The notes below the pieces were generated by a model. It searched no databases and was not told where the DNA came from. It saw only the letters and a program-made list of their open reading frames with translations. A stretch of DNA of 64,000 nucleotides from Actinomyces sp. ZJ308. GTDB taxonomy: Bacteria; Actinomycetota; Actinomycetes; Actinomycetales; Actinomycetaceae. Shown here in pieces: positions 8,569 to 17,285 of the stretch (positions within the stretch are counted from its first letter, which is position 1; each line of letters begins with the position of its first letter). The stretch lies in the NCBI RefSeq assembly GCF_011752065.1, contig NZ_JAAIJY010000010.1, forward strand, positions 1 to 64,000. The letters are read 5' to 3'. The position numbers and the translations under genes were made by a program.

Positions 8569-9327
8569 TCAGACGAGCTTGTTCTCCACGAGCCAGGCGG
8601 CGAGCTCGCGGCCCGCCTCGCCGGCATCGGTGCGGATGATGCCGGCCTCGCGGGCCGGCCGGGCCTCGTCGTCGACGACGCTCACGGCCGGGTCGGCGAC
8701 CTGGAGCCCGAGCTCGGAGGTGTCCCAGAAGTCGACGGGCTTCTTCTTCGCGGCGCGCATGGCGGCGAAGTTGGGGTAGCGGGGCTCGTTGGCCTGGTCG
8801 GTGACGCTGACCAGGGCGGGCAGCGGTGCGCTGACGACCTCGCGGACGGTGCCCACGGTGCGGGTGACGGTGACGGCACCGCCGTCGACCTCGAGCCGGT
8901 TGGCCAGTGTGAGGGCCGGCAGGTGCAGGGCGGCGGCCAGGGCGCCTGGGAGCATGGAGGTCAGGGAGTCCAGGGAGGCCATACCGGTAACGACCAGGTC
9001 GACCTCGCCGATGCGCTCGATGGCGGCCGCCAGGACCCGGGCGGTGGTGACGACGTCGGCGCCGGCCAGGGCGTCGTCGGCGACGACGATCCCGGAGTCT
9101 GCTCCCATCTGGAGGGCGCGGCGCACTGCGTCCTCGGCGTCCTCGGGGCCCATGGTCAGGGCGATGACCTCGCCGTCGGCCTCCTCGGCCAGGGTGACGG
9201 CGGCCTCGACGGCGTTCTCGTCGAGCTCGTTGAGGACGTCCTCCTCACCTCGCACGAGCCGGCCGCCCTCGAGACGGCGCTCGGACTGCACGTCGGGAAC
9301 GTGCTTGATGCAGACCACGATTCTCAT
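8569..9327 (-). CDS. etfB: electron transfer flavoprotein beta subunit (EtfB/FixA)
   Basis: A 252-residue partner of EtfA that binds AMP and docks dehydrogenases. The start MRIVVCIKHVPD is the family N-terminus, so the ATG at 9325-9327 is used although the frame extends to 9378. Other marks are NELDENAVEAAVTLAE, VIALTMGPEDAEDAVRRAL and LVVTGMASLDS. Only a weak ribosome binding site is seen. First gene of the etfBA pair, divergent from glgX. Confidence 0.93.
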   Translation of the reverse strand: MRIVVCIKHVPDVQSERRLEGGRLVRGEEDVLNELDENAVEAAVTLAEEADGEVIALTMGPEDAEDAVRRALQMGADSGIVVADDALAGADVVTTARVLAAAIERIGEVDLVVTGMASLDSLTSMLPGALAAALHLPALTLANRLEVDGGAVTVTRTVGTVREVVSAPLPALVSVTDQANEPRYPNFAAMRAAKKKPVDFWDTSELGLQVADPAVSVVDDEARPAREAGIIRTDAGEAGRELAAWLVENKLV

Positions 9328-9593
9328 GCGCTCAAGGGTGCCATAACAGCGGCATCTCACCACTGAGCGCTGAGTCACCCTGACACGGCGTCAGGGCCCG
9401 GGTCGTGCCGGCTCCGTCGAGGTCGACAGGACCGCTTGACACGACTGCACGGTCACGATGGTCACGATGCCATCACCAGGCAGCATCGAGCCGCATCGAT
9501 GCGTCGGATAAACGCGACGCGGCGCACTCTCACGAGGGAGACCTCACTGCGCCTCAACTGGTAGCGAACTGCGGGCGCCAGGACAATGGACCC
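9328..9593. other. divergent promoter region etfB / glgX
   Basis: It holds a TTGACA at 9437-9442, a direct repeat of GGTCACGAT (9452-9460 and 9461-9469), and GACAAT at 9582-9587 placed 6 nt before the glgX ATG, which would be a near-consensus leaderless -10 box. No gene is supported. Confidence 0.4.
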
Positions 9594-12011
9594 ATGCCTT
9601 CGACGCCAGAGCCCGCTCCAGCACCGCGCGCCGAGCTGCCAGCAGCTCCCGACCACGGGCTGGGCGTCACTCTCAGCGGTGACGGCGCGGACTTCGCGGT
9701 CCACGCCCCGCACGCCACGGCCGTGGACCTGTGCCTGCTGACCATGAACGCCGACGGCTCGGTGGCGGAGGAGACCCGGATCGGGATGCACGGCCCCTCG
9801 CGGGGCGTCTGGAGCGCTCACGTCCCCGGCGTCGGCGCCGGCCAGCGCTACGGCTACCGCGCCCACGGGCCCTGGAACCCGCACGAGGGACTGCTCTACA
9901 ACCCTCGCAAGCTGCTCCTGGACCCCTACGCCCGCGCCCTGGACGGGCAGGTCGACCTGGGACCGGCCGTCTACGCGCACGAGGTCACTGACGACCTGGT
10001 CCCCGCGGCCGAGCCGTGGCGGCCCTCGCACCTGGACTCGGCCGGCCACAGCGTCGTCGGCGTCATCACCGGCGACACCTTCCCGGTGGTTCCGGGCCCG
10101 CACGTTCCCCGCGAGCGCACCATCATCTACGAGGCCCATGTCAAGGGCCTGACCTACAAGCTGCCGGGCGTGCCCAAGGAGCTGCGCGGCACCTACGCGG
10201 GCCTGGCCCACTCGGTGACGGTCGAGCACCTCAAGGGCCTGGGGGTCACGACGATCGAGCTGCTGCCGATCCACGCCTCGGTGACCGAGCCCTTCCTGAC
10301 CAAGCGGGACCTGACCAACTACTGGGGCTACTCCACGCTGAGCTACTTCGCGCCGGAGCCCTCCTACGCCACGGCCGCGGCGCGCGCCGCCGGCCCGCAG
10401 GCCGTCCTGGACGAGGTGCGCGGCATGGTCTCCATGCTCCACGAGGCCGGTCTGGAGGTCGTGCTCGACGTCGTCTACAACCACACCTGCGAGGGCGGGG
10501 TGGACGGCCCCTCCCTGAGCCTGCGCGGCCTGGACAACCTGGACTACTACCTGCACGCCCCCTACCTGCCGGCGCAGTACATGGACGTCACCGGCACGGG
10601 CAACACGGTGGACTTCCGGGCCACCGGTGCGATCCGGATGGTCCTGGACTCGCTGCGCTACTGGGTCACCGAGGTCGGCGTGGACGGCTTCCGCTTCGAC
10701 CTGGCGACCACGCTGGGGCGCCACGCCGCGGAGTTCTCACCGCGCCACCCGCTGCTCACGGCGATCGCCACCGACCCGGTGCTCAGCACGGTCAAGCTCA
10801 TCAGCGAGCCGTGGGACGTGGGCCCCGGCGGCTGGCGCACCGGTCAGTTCCCCGAGCCCTTCCAGGACTGGAACGACCACTTCCGCGACACCACCCGCTC
10901 CTTCTGGCTGCACGACGCCTCGGAGATCTCCAAGGGGCGCCTGGGCTCGGACCTGCGTGACCTGGCCACGCGCCTGTCGGGCAGCGCGGACCTGTTCAGC
11001 CACGGGGAGTTCCCCGGGGGCCGCGGTCCCCTGGGCTCGGTCAACTTCGTGGCGGCGCACGACGGCTTCACCCTGCGTGACCTGGTGGTCTACGACCACA
11101 AGCACAACCTGGCCAACAAGGAGGACAACCGCGACGGCACCTCCAACAACCGCTCCTGGAACCACGGTTTCGAGGGCGACGTCGTCGAGGGCATCAACGG
11201 CGGCCCGATCGAGGTGCTGCGCCGCCGCTCCATGCGCAACCTGCTGGCCACCATGCTGCTGAGCGCCGGGACCCCCATGCTGCTGGGCGGTGACGAGATG
11301 GGCCGCACCCAGCAGGGCAACAACAACTGCTACTGCCAGGACTCGGTGCTCTCCTGGGTCGACTGGAACCTGGAGGTCTGGCAGCGCGACCTGGTCGCCA
11401 CCACGCGCTTCCTCATCCACCTGCGCCAGACCCACCCGGTGGTGCGCCCCTCGCGCTTCGCGACCGGGCAGGTCCTCGATGGCGACACGATCCCGGACCT
11501 GGCCTGGTACCGGGGCGACGCCGTCCCGATGGACGGGGAGTCCTGGCACGATCCGCACACCCGCGTGGTCCAGATGCTGCGCTCGGGCCGCCCCTGGAAC
11601 GACGACGACATGCTCGTGGTCATCAACGGCGCCCTGGATCAGGTCGACGTCGTCCTGCCCGAGGGACGGGGCACCGACTGGCACCTGGCCTGGGACTCGA
11701 CCTGGGCGGTCCCTCAGCCCCATACGGCTCCCTTCTCCCAGGCGCGTCGCGTCAGCCGGAGCCCGCAGGACACGGAGGCCGATGTCATCGTCGAGACCGA
11801 CGGCTCCGGGGAGGTGAAGGAGGTCAAGACGGTGGCCAGCGGCCCTACCGGACAGACCACCGAGAGTCTCACGGACTGCCACCAGGACCGCCCGGGGGAC
11901 ACGACGATGCTGGAGCCGCTGTCGCTGCGGGTCTACTTCTCCGGCGAGCTCCTGGAGACCCTCAAGGCGGGTGCTCAGGCGGAGCACGGCGGGAAGGTCG
12001 GCGCGCACTAG
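9594..12011 (+). CDS. glgX: glycogen debranching enzyme GlgX (GH13_11)
   Basis: Hydrolyses alpha-1,6 branch points of limit dextrins produced by glycogen phosphorylase. 805 residues: N-terminal CBM48-like domain (about 25-190), then the GH13 barrel with YNHTCEGG, the nucleophile in VDGFRFDLATTLG (Asp369), the acid/base in KLISEPWDVGPGGW (Glu405) and FVAAHDGFTLRD (Asp490). An acidic insertion and tail after about residue 740 make it longer than the roughly 700 usual. The frame extends upstream to 9405, but ATG 9594 starts the recognisable protein (GLGVTLSGDGADFAVHAP). Its partner phosphorylase, glgP, is about 12 kb downstream on the same strand. Confidence 0.95.
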   Translation: MPSTPEPAPAPRAELPAAPDHGLGVTLSGDGADFAVHAPHATAVDLCLLTMNADGSVAEETRIGMHGPSRGVWSAHVPGVGAGQRYGYRAHGPWNPHEGLLYNPRKLLLDPYARALDGQVDLGPAVYAHEVTDDLVPAAEPWRPSHLDSAGHSVVGVITGDTFPVVPGPHVPRERTIIYEAHVKGLTYKLPGVPKELRGTYAGLAHSVTVEHLKGLGVTTIELLPIHASVTEPFLTKRDLTNYWGYSTLSYFAPEPSYATAAARAAGPQAVLDEVRGMVSMLHEAGLEVVLDVVYNHTCEGGVDGPSLSLRGLDNLDYYLHAPYLPAQYMDVTGTGNTVDFRATGAIRMVLDSLRYWVTEVGVDGFRFDLATTLGRHAAEFSPRHPLLTAIATDPVLSTVKLISEPWDVGPGGWRTGQFPEPFQDWNDHFRDTTRSFWLHDASEISKGRLGSDLRDLATRLSGSADLFSHGEFPGGRGPLGSVNFVAAHDGFTLRDLVVYDHKHNLANKEDNRDGTSNNRSWNHGFEGDVVEGINGGPIEVLRRRSMRNLLATMLLSAGTPMLLGGDEMGRTQQGNNNCYCQDSVLSWVDWNLEVWQRDLVATTRFLIHLRQTHPVVRPSRFATGQVLDGDTIPDLAWYRGDAVPMDGESWHDPHTRVVQMLRSGRPWNDDDMLVVINGALDQVDVVLPEGRGTDWHLAWDSTWAVPQPHTAPFSQARRVSRSPQDTEADVIVETDGSGEVKEVKTVASGPTGQTTESLTDCHQDRPGDTTMLEPLSLRVYFSGELLETLKAGAQAEHGGKVGAH

Positions 12012-12027
12012 CTCGCCACTCACGTCG

Positions 12028-12033
12028 TAGGCT
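12028..12033 (+). promoter_or_regulatory. -10 box TAGGCT, leaderless start for 12041
   Basis: TAGGCT, 7 nt, then ATG at 12041, with no Shine-Dalgarno sequence. It lies only 17 bases after the glgX stop, so the next gene has its own promoter. Confidence 0.65.
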
Positions 12034-12040
12034 GGGGCCG

Positions 12041-13768
12041 ATGCCGACTCTTCCCCCTCTTGCTGAGCGCGCCTGGGACCGTCTGCGTCCGGACCCGACC
12101 GGCCTGGTCCTGGGCTCGGTGTTCTTCGTCCTGGCGCTGACGCCCTCCCTCATCCCCCGTGACATCCTCTTCCAGGGGGTGGCCTGCGGGCTGTGTGCAG
12201 CGACCGGCTACCTGGTGGGGGTGTGGCTGTCGTGGAACTGGCGGACCTGGGTGAGCAAGGTGGTGCGGGTCCTGTGGGAGGCCAGCGGCCGGAGCCTGCC
12301 GTCCTGGGTGCCCCGGTGGCGGCGGCGCGTGGAGATCGCGCTGACCGTGATCGTCGTCGTGGCCCTCAACGCGATCCTGCTGCGGGCGGTCCACTGGCAG
12401 CAGCAGGTCGCGGCCCTGACCGACTACCGCGCCTACACGCCGGTGCAGTACCTGCTGGTCTTCCCGGTGGGCTTCGGTATCTGGATGGCCCTGGTAGTGG
12501 TGGGACGAGGCTTCCTGCGACTGGAGACCTGGCTGCGCCGGCACCTGCCGCAGCGCCTGCCTCTTCCGGTGCGGTCGGTGTCCTCCTGGATCATCGTGCT
12601 GGTGCTGGTGTTCGCGCTGGTCAACCAGGCGATTCCGGGCATTATCATCCGGGGCGCGGAATCGGCCTTCTCCGTGCGCAACAGCGCCGATCCGCCCTCG
12701 ACGCCGAGGCCGACGGCGGCAGAGCGCTCGGGCTCTCCGGACTCGCTGGTGTCCTGGGAGTCCCTGGGGGCCTATGGCAAGCGCTTCGTGGGCCGCGGCC
12801 TGAGCGCCCAAGGGCTTGAGGAGGTGACCTCTCGGCCTGCCAGTGAGCCGATCCGCGTCTACGCCGGGCTGGAGAGCGCCGGCAGTGACGAGGCCCGTGC
12901 CGCGCTGGTCGTTGAGGAGCTCAAGCGCACCGGGGCGGCCTCACGCTCGGCGATCATGATCGCTCCGACGACGGGAACCGGCTGGGTGGACCCGGTGGCG
13001 GCCCTGTCCCTGGAGGTGCTGTACGACGGCGACACGGCGATCGCCGCCGCCCAGTACTCCTACCTGCCCTCCGGCGTGCAGTTCATCGCGGACACCGACA
13101 AGGCCCGGGCGTCGGGCAAGGCGCTGGTGACGGCCATCGTGGCCTGGTGGAAGACGCTTCCGGAAGGAGACCGGCCCCGGCTCCTGCTGTACGGGGAGTC
13201 GATGGGGGTCCTGGCGGGCGAGGCGGCCTTCGATGACCTGGCAGGAGTCCTGGACTCGGTCGACGGCGTCCTGTGGGTGGGGCCTCCCAACTCCTCGCGG
13301 CTGTGGCGGGACCTGGTGACGCGACGCGACCCGGGGACCCGGGAGGTGGATCCCACCTACTCGGCCGGGTTGACGGTTCGCTTCGCCCAGGATGAGTCGG
13401 ATATGGAGTCCTTCGCGGGGGACACGACCTGGGGAGATCAGCGCATCCTCTACATCCAGCACGCGAGCGACCCGGTGGTGTGGTGGTCGCCCAGGCTCAT
13501 CCGTGAGAACCCGGACTGGCTGCGGGAGCGTCCGGGGACGGACCGCTCCCCCGCCATGCACTGGATGCCCTACATCACCTTCTTCCAGGTCAGTGCGGAC
13601 CTGCCGCGTGCGATGAACGTGCCCGCGGGGCACGGGCACCGCTACGGCGCCGAGATCCTGGACGGGCTGGCCCTGGTCGGCCACAACAGCTCCTTCACGC
13701 CCGAGCGCGTGGCCCAGGCCCGCCAGGAGCTGGAACGGGCCCTGGCCACCCAGCCCGCCGACGACTGA
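12041..13768 (+). CDS. membrane alpha/beta-hydrolase (Abhydrolase_9 family)
   Basis: A 575-residue protein with five or so membrane segments in the first 215 residues (for example GLVLGSVFFVLALTPSLIP, VEIALTVIVVVALNAILL and WIIVLVLVFALVNQAIPG), followed by a soluble hydrolase domain. The nucleophile elbow is LLYGESMGVLAGEA, and the C-terminal histidine is in the VGHNSSFTP region. This is the layout of the actinobacterial family described as alpha/beta-hydrolase with a conserved membrane N-terminus. The substrate is unknown; a role in cell-envelope lipid or ester turnover is only a guess. It interrupts the glucan gene series and has its own leaderless-type promoter. Confidence 0.85.
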   Translation: MPTLPPLAERAWDRLRPDPTGLVLGSVFFVLALTPSLIPRDILFQGVACGLCAATGYLVGVWLSWNWRTWVSKVVRVLWEASGRSLPSWVPRWRRRVEIALTVIVVVALNAILLRAVHWQQQVAALTDYRAYTPVQYLLVFPVGFGIWMALVVVGRGFLRLETWLRRHLPQRLPLPVRSVSSWIIVLVLVFALVNQAIPGIIIRGAESAFSVRNSADPPSTPRPTAAERSGSPDSLVSWESLGAYGKRFVGRGLSAQGLEEVTSRPASEPIRVYAGLESAGSDEARAALVVEELKRTGAASRSAIMIAPTTGTGWVDPVAALSLEVLYDGDTAIAAAQYSYLPSGVQFIADTDKARASGKALVTAIVAWWKTLPEGDRPRLLLYGESMGVLAGEAAFDDLAGVLDSVDGVLWVGPPNSSRLWRDLVTRRDPGTREVDPTYSAGLTVRFAQDESDMESFAGDTTWGDQRILYIQHASDPVVWWSPRLIRENPDWLRERPGTDRSPAMHWMPYITFFQVSADLPRAMNVPAGHGHRYGAEILDGLALVGHNSSFTPERVAQARQELERALATQPADD

Positions 13769-13823
13769 GATGACGGAGGTGCGGGCCCGATCGACGTCGG
13801 GCCCGATCCGCAGCGCCACCCCC

Positions 13824-13829
13824 TAGGAT
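13824..13829 (+). promoter_or_regulatory. -10 box TAGGAT before trpS
   Basis: TAGGAT, 6 nt, then ATG at 13836. The same bases (AGGATGAGG) could act as a ribosome binding site, so the leaderless reading is less certain here than at 12041. Confidence 0.45.
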
Positions 13830-13835
13830 GAGGCC

Positions 13836-14948
13836 ATGACTCAGACCCCCACCGCGGCCGAGGAGGCCCTGGCCAACGCCACCAATGACGCCTCCCTGGC
13901 CCGATCGATCGCCCGCTCCGCCGAGATCGAGGCCGATATCGCCGTCAACCCCGGCCGCTACCGGATGTTCACCGGGGTGCGTCCCACCGGGAACATGCAC
14001 TTGGGCCACTACTTCGGCACCATGCACTCCTGGAAGACCATCCAGGACGCGGGCGTGGACACCTGGATCCTCGTGGCCGACTACCAGGTCATCACCGACC
14101 GCGACGGCGTCGGCCCCATCCGCGAGCGCGTCCTGTCCCTGGTCACCGACGCCCTGGCCGTGGGCGTGGACCCGCAGCGCTCGACGATCTTCGCCCACTC
14201 GGCGGTCCCGGCCCAGAACCAGCTGATGCTGCCCTTCCTGTCCCTGGTCACCGAGTCCGAGCTCCATCGCAACCCCACGGTCAAGTCCGAGCTGGAGGCC
14301 ACCGACGGTCGCGCCATGACCGGCCTGCTGCTCACCTACCCGGTCCACCAGGCCACTGACATCCTCTTCTGCCAGGCCAACCTCGTGCCCGTCGGCAAGG
14401 ACCAGCTCCCCCACCTGGAGCAGGCCCGCCTCATCGCCCAGCGCTTCGACAAGCGCTACGGGCGGGCCGTCAAGGACCACCCGGTCTTCCGCCGCCCCGA
14501 GGCCCTGCTCAGCCAGGCCCCGATGCTGCTGGGCCTGGACGGGGAGAAGATGAGCAAGTCACGGCGCAACACGATCGAGCTGCGCATGAGCGCCGATGAG
14601 ACCGCCAAGGCCATCAAGAAGGCCAAGACGGACTCCGACCGCGTCATCACCTACAACCCGACCGGGCGCCCCGAGGTGGCCAACCTGCTGATGCTGGCCT
14701 CCCTGTGCGGGGCGGGCGCGCCCGAGGAGATCGCCGAGCGCATCGGCGACGGCGGCGCGGGCACCCTCAAGAAGGTCACCACCGAGGCCGTCAACGAGTT
14801 CTTCGCCCCCATCCGCTCCCGCCGGGCCGAGCTGGCCGCCAACGAGGACTACCTCCTGGAGGTCCTGGGTCAGGGCAACGCCCGGGCGAGCGAGGTCGCC
14901 GAGAAGACCCTCGACGAGGTCCGTACCGCCATGCACATGAACTACTGA
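13836..14948 (+). CDS. trpS: tryptophanyl-tRNA synthetase
   Basis: Class Ic aminoacyl-tRNA synthetase charging tRNA-Trp. 370 residues with the HIGH-type motif GNMHLGHYFG (about 52-61), preceded by RMFTGVRPTG, and KMSKS as LDGEKMSKSRRNTI (about 236-249). An N-terminal extension of about 40 residues precedes the Rossmann fold, giving it a length above the usual 330-350. Placement between the hydrolase gene and glgE looks incidental, since it has its own promoter and is followed by a hairpin. Confidence 0.95.
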   Translation: MTQTPTAAEEALANATNDASLARSIARSAEIEADIAVNPGRYRMFTGVRPTGNMHLGHYFGTMHSWKTIQDAGVDTWILVADYQVITDRDGVGPIRERVLSLVTDALAVGVDPQRSTIFAHSAVPAQNQLMLPFLSLVTESELHRNPTVKSELEATDGRAMTGLLLTYPVHQATDILFCQANLVPVGKDQLPHLEQARLIAQRFDKRYGRAVKDHPVFRRPEALLSQAPMLLGLDGEKMSKSRRNTIELRMSADETAKAIKKAKTDSDRVITYNPTGRPEVANLLMLASLCGAGAPEEIAERIGDGGAGTLKKVTTEAVNEFFAPIRSRRAELAANEDYLLEVLGQGNARASEVAEKTLDEVRTAMHMNY

Positions 14949-14997
14949 GGGCCGGTGAGCGTCAGGAGACGTCCCCGGGCCCTGCGGTTCACTGGCC

Positions 14998-15038
14998 CCG
15001 ATCGGCCCGGTTCGCGACGCGCGTACCGGGCCGATCGG
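14998..15038 (+). terminator. trpS terminator hairpin
   Basis: A perfect 14-bp stem (14998-15011 with 15025-15038, 13-base loop) begins 50 bp after the trpS stop, and no U-run follows. It separates trpS from the glgE operon. Confidence 0.6.
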
Positions 15039-15079
15039 CGTCGTGCGGTCGGACATGTGACTCAGGTCGTTTCTCACCG

Positions 15080-15085
15080 TAGTCT
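15080..15085 (+). promoter_or_regulatory. -10 box TAGTCT, leaderless start for glgE
   Basis: TAGTCT, 7 nt (TGCCCCT), then GTG at 15093. No Shine-Dalgarno sequence is present, and the frame upstream of 15093 reads through the trpS terminator, which argues against the longer start at 14955. Confidence 0.65.
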
Positions 15086-15092
15086 TGCCCCT

Positions 15093-17285
15093 GTGACTCC
15101 TAACACGACGCCCAAGGCCGGCAAGAAGCAGTCCCCCCGTTCCTCCAAGTCCGCTGCCGCTCCGACCGACGCGCCCGTCAAGGCGCCCGAGACGGCGTCG
15201 ACGCCGTCCGCAGAGTCCGCCGCGTCCCCGGCATCCGCAGCGGCTGGGCCGGACGTGGCGAGCGGGCCGCAGCCGGCCCAGCACTCGCTGATCGGCCGGA
15301 TCCCGGTCACCGAGGTCTTCCCCGTCGTCGAGGACGGCCGCTGGCCGGCCAAGGCGGTCGTCGGGGAGACCTTCCCGATCCGCGCCACCGTCTTCCGCGA
15401 GGGACACGACCGCTACGGAGCCACCGCGGTCCTGGTTCGCCCCGACGGCACCGACGGCCCGCGCGCCCGCATGCACGACATCGCCCCCGGCCTGGACCGC
15501 TACGAGGCCTCCCTGGCCCCCGACGCGCCCGGCAACTGGCGCTTCCGCGTCGAGGGCTGGTCGGACCCGTACGCCACCTGGAGCCACGACGCCGGTATCA
15601 AGGTGCCGGCCGGCATCGACGTCGAGCTCATGCTGGAGGAGGGCGCCCGGGTCCTGGACCGGGCGCTGGCCATCGAGGGCCGCGACGAGGAGGGCACCAA
15701 GGCCCTCAACGACGCCGTGTGGATCATGCGCGACCCATCCAACCCCGTGAGCGACCGCCTGGCCGCCGGTCTGGCCGACTCGGTCAAGGCGGCCCTGGAG
15801 CGGCTGCCGCTGCGCGACCACGTCTCCCCCACCGCCGAGTACCCCCTCCAGGTGGACCGCGAGCGCGCCCTGACCGGCGCCTGGTACGAGATCTTCCCGC
15901 GCTCGCTGGGTTCGGGGGTCAGCCAGGACGGCACCTGGCACTCGGGCACGCTGCGCACCGCCGCCGAGCGCCTGGACCGCATCGCCGCCATGGGCTTCGA
16001 CGTCCTCTACCTCACGCCGATCTCGCCGATCGGCACCACCAACCGCAAGGGCCGCAACAACACCCTGACGGCCCGGCCCGGGGACCCCGGCTCCCCCTAC
16101 GGCATCGGCTCGCCCGACGGCGGCCACGACGCCATCCACCCCGACCTGGGCACCTTCGAGGACTTCGACGCCCTGGTGGCCCGCTCGCGCGAGCTGGGCA
16201 TGGAGGTGGCCCTGGACCTGGCGCTCCAGTGCTCCCCGGACCACCCGTGGGTGGCCGAGCACCCGGAGTGGTTCACGGTCCTGGCCGACGGCTCCATCGC
16301 CTACGCGGAGAACCCGCCCAAGAAGTACCAGGACATCTACCCGCTCAACTTCGACAACGACCCCGAGGGCATCTACCAGGCCATCCTGGAGGTCGTGCGC
16401 ACCTGGATCGCGCACGGGGTGACGATCTTCCGCGTGGACAACCCCCACACCAAGCCCCTGGCGTTCTGGCAGCGGCTCATCGCCGAGATCCACGCCGAGT
16501 CCCCGGACGTGCTGTTCCTGGCCGAGGCCTTCACCCGCCCGGCCATGATGCGCACCCTGGGCATGATCGGCTTCCACCAGTCCTACACCTACTTCGCCTG
16601 GCGCAACACCAAGGAGGAGCTCATCGAGTACATGATGGAGCTCAGCAAGGAGACCGCCCACCTGCTGCGCCCGGCCTTCTGGCCCACCACGCACGACATC
16701 CTCACGCCCTTCATGACCAACGGGAAGGTGCCGGCCTTCAAGCTGCGCGCCGTGCTGGCGGCCACGCTCTCACCGACCTGGGGCATCTACTCCGGCTACG
16801 AGCTGGCCGAGTCCACCCCGCGACCGGGCTACGAGGAGCAGATCGACAACGAGAAGTACGAGTACAAGCCGCGTGACTTCGCCGCCGCGCGCCGCAACGG
16901 CATCGAGGACCTGCTCACCCGTCTCAACGCCGCCCGGGCCTCCCACCCGGCGCTGCGCCAGCTGCGGGACATCTACTTCCACCCCACCAGTGACGACCAG
17001 ATCATCGCCTACTCCAAGCGGGTGGACGCCTCTCACAGCCCCACGGGCAGGGACGACGTCGCCCTGACGGTGGTCAACCTCGATCCGCACGGGGCCCGGG
17101 CCGGCGAGGTCTACCTGGACCTGGAGGCCCTGGGCCTGCCGGGCTGGGTGGACGCCTCGCGCCCGGTGGTCAGGGTCACCGACGAGCTCACAGGAGACTC
17201 CTATGACTGGTCGGGGCAGAACTACGTGCGCCTCGATCCCTTCGCCGGGCAGGTCGCCCACGTCTTCTCCGTGGAGCCGCTGTGA
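15093..17285 (+). CDS. glgE: maltosyltransferase GlgE (GH13_3)
   Basis: Transfers maltose from alpha-maltose 1-phosphate to the non-reducing end of an alpha-1,4-glucan, releasing phosphate. 730 residues: a disordered Lys/Pro/Ala N-terminus (1-65), the N-terminal beta domain starting at IGRIPVTEVFPVVEDGRWPA, and the catalytic barrel with GAWYEIFPRS, VDNPHTKP carrying the nucleophile (Asp449) and LFLAEAFTRP carrying the acid/base (Glu478). Length agrees with characterised GlgE proteins of about 700 once the extra N-terminus is removed. It is first in the operon glgE - treS - mak - glgB; the treS start overlaps its stop as GTGA. Confidence 0.95.
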   Translation: MTPNTTPKAGKKQSPRSSKSAAAPTDAPVKAPETASTPSAESAASPASAAAGPDVASGPQPAQHSLIGRIPVTEVFPVVEDGRWPAKAVVGETFPIRATVFREGHDRYGATAVLVRPDGTDGPRARMHDIAPGLDRYEASLAPDAPGNWRFRVEGWSDPYATWSHDAGIKVPAGIDVELMLEEGARVLDRALAIEGRDEEGTKALNDAVWIMRDPSNPVSDRLAAGLADSVKAALERLPLRDHVSPTAEYPLQVDRERALTGAWYEIFPRSLGSGVSQDGTWHSGTLRTAAERLDRIAAMGFDVLYLTPISPIGTTNRKGRNNTLTARPGDPGSPYGIGSPDGGHDAIHPDLGTFEDFDALVARSRELGMEVALDLALQCSPDHPWVAEHPEWFTVLADGSIAYAENPPKKYQDIYPLNFDNDPEGIYQAILEVVRTWIAHGVTIFRVDNPHTKPLAFWQRLIAEIHAESPDVLFLAEAFTRPAMMRTLGMIGFHQSYTYFAWRNTKEELIEYMMELSKETAHLLRPAFWPTTHDILTPFMTNGKVPAFKLRAVLAATLSPTWGIYSGYELAESTPRPGYEEQIDNEKYEYKPRDFAAARRNGIEDLLTRLNAARASHPALRQLRDIYFHPTSDDQIIAYSKRVDASHSPTGRDDVALTVVNLDPHGARAGEVYLDLEALGLPGWVDASRPVVRVTDELTGDSYDWSGQNYVRLDPFAGQVAHVFSVEPL

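Noticed and set aside
9452-9469. GGTCACGAT direct repeat as a regulator site
   Set aside because: Only two short copies, not on a helical-turn spacing and not clearly placed relative to a promoter.
14955-15092. Extended start of GlgE
   Set aside because: The frame passes through the trpS terminator hairpin and the TAGTCT box; GTG 15093 is better placed.
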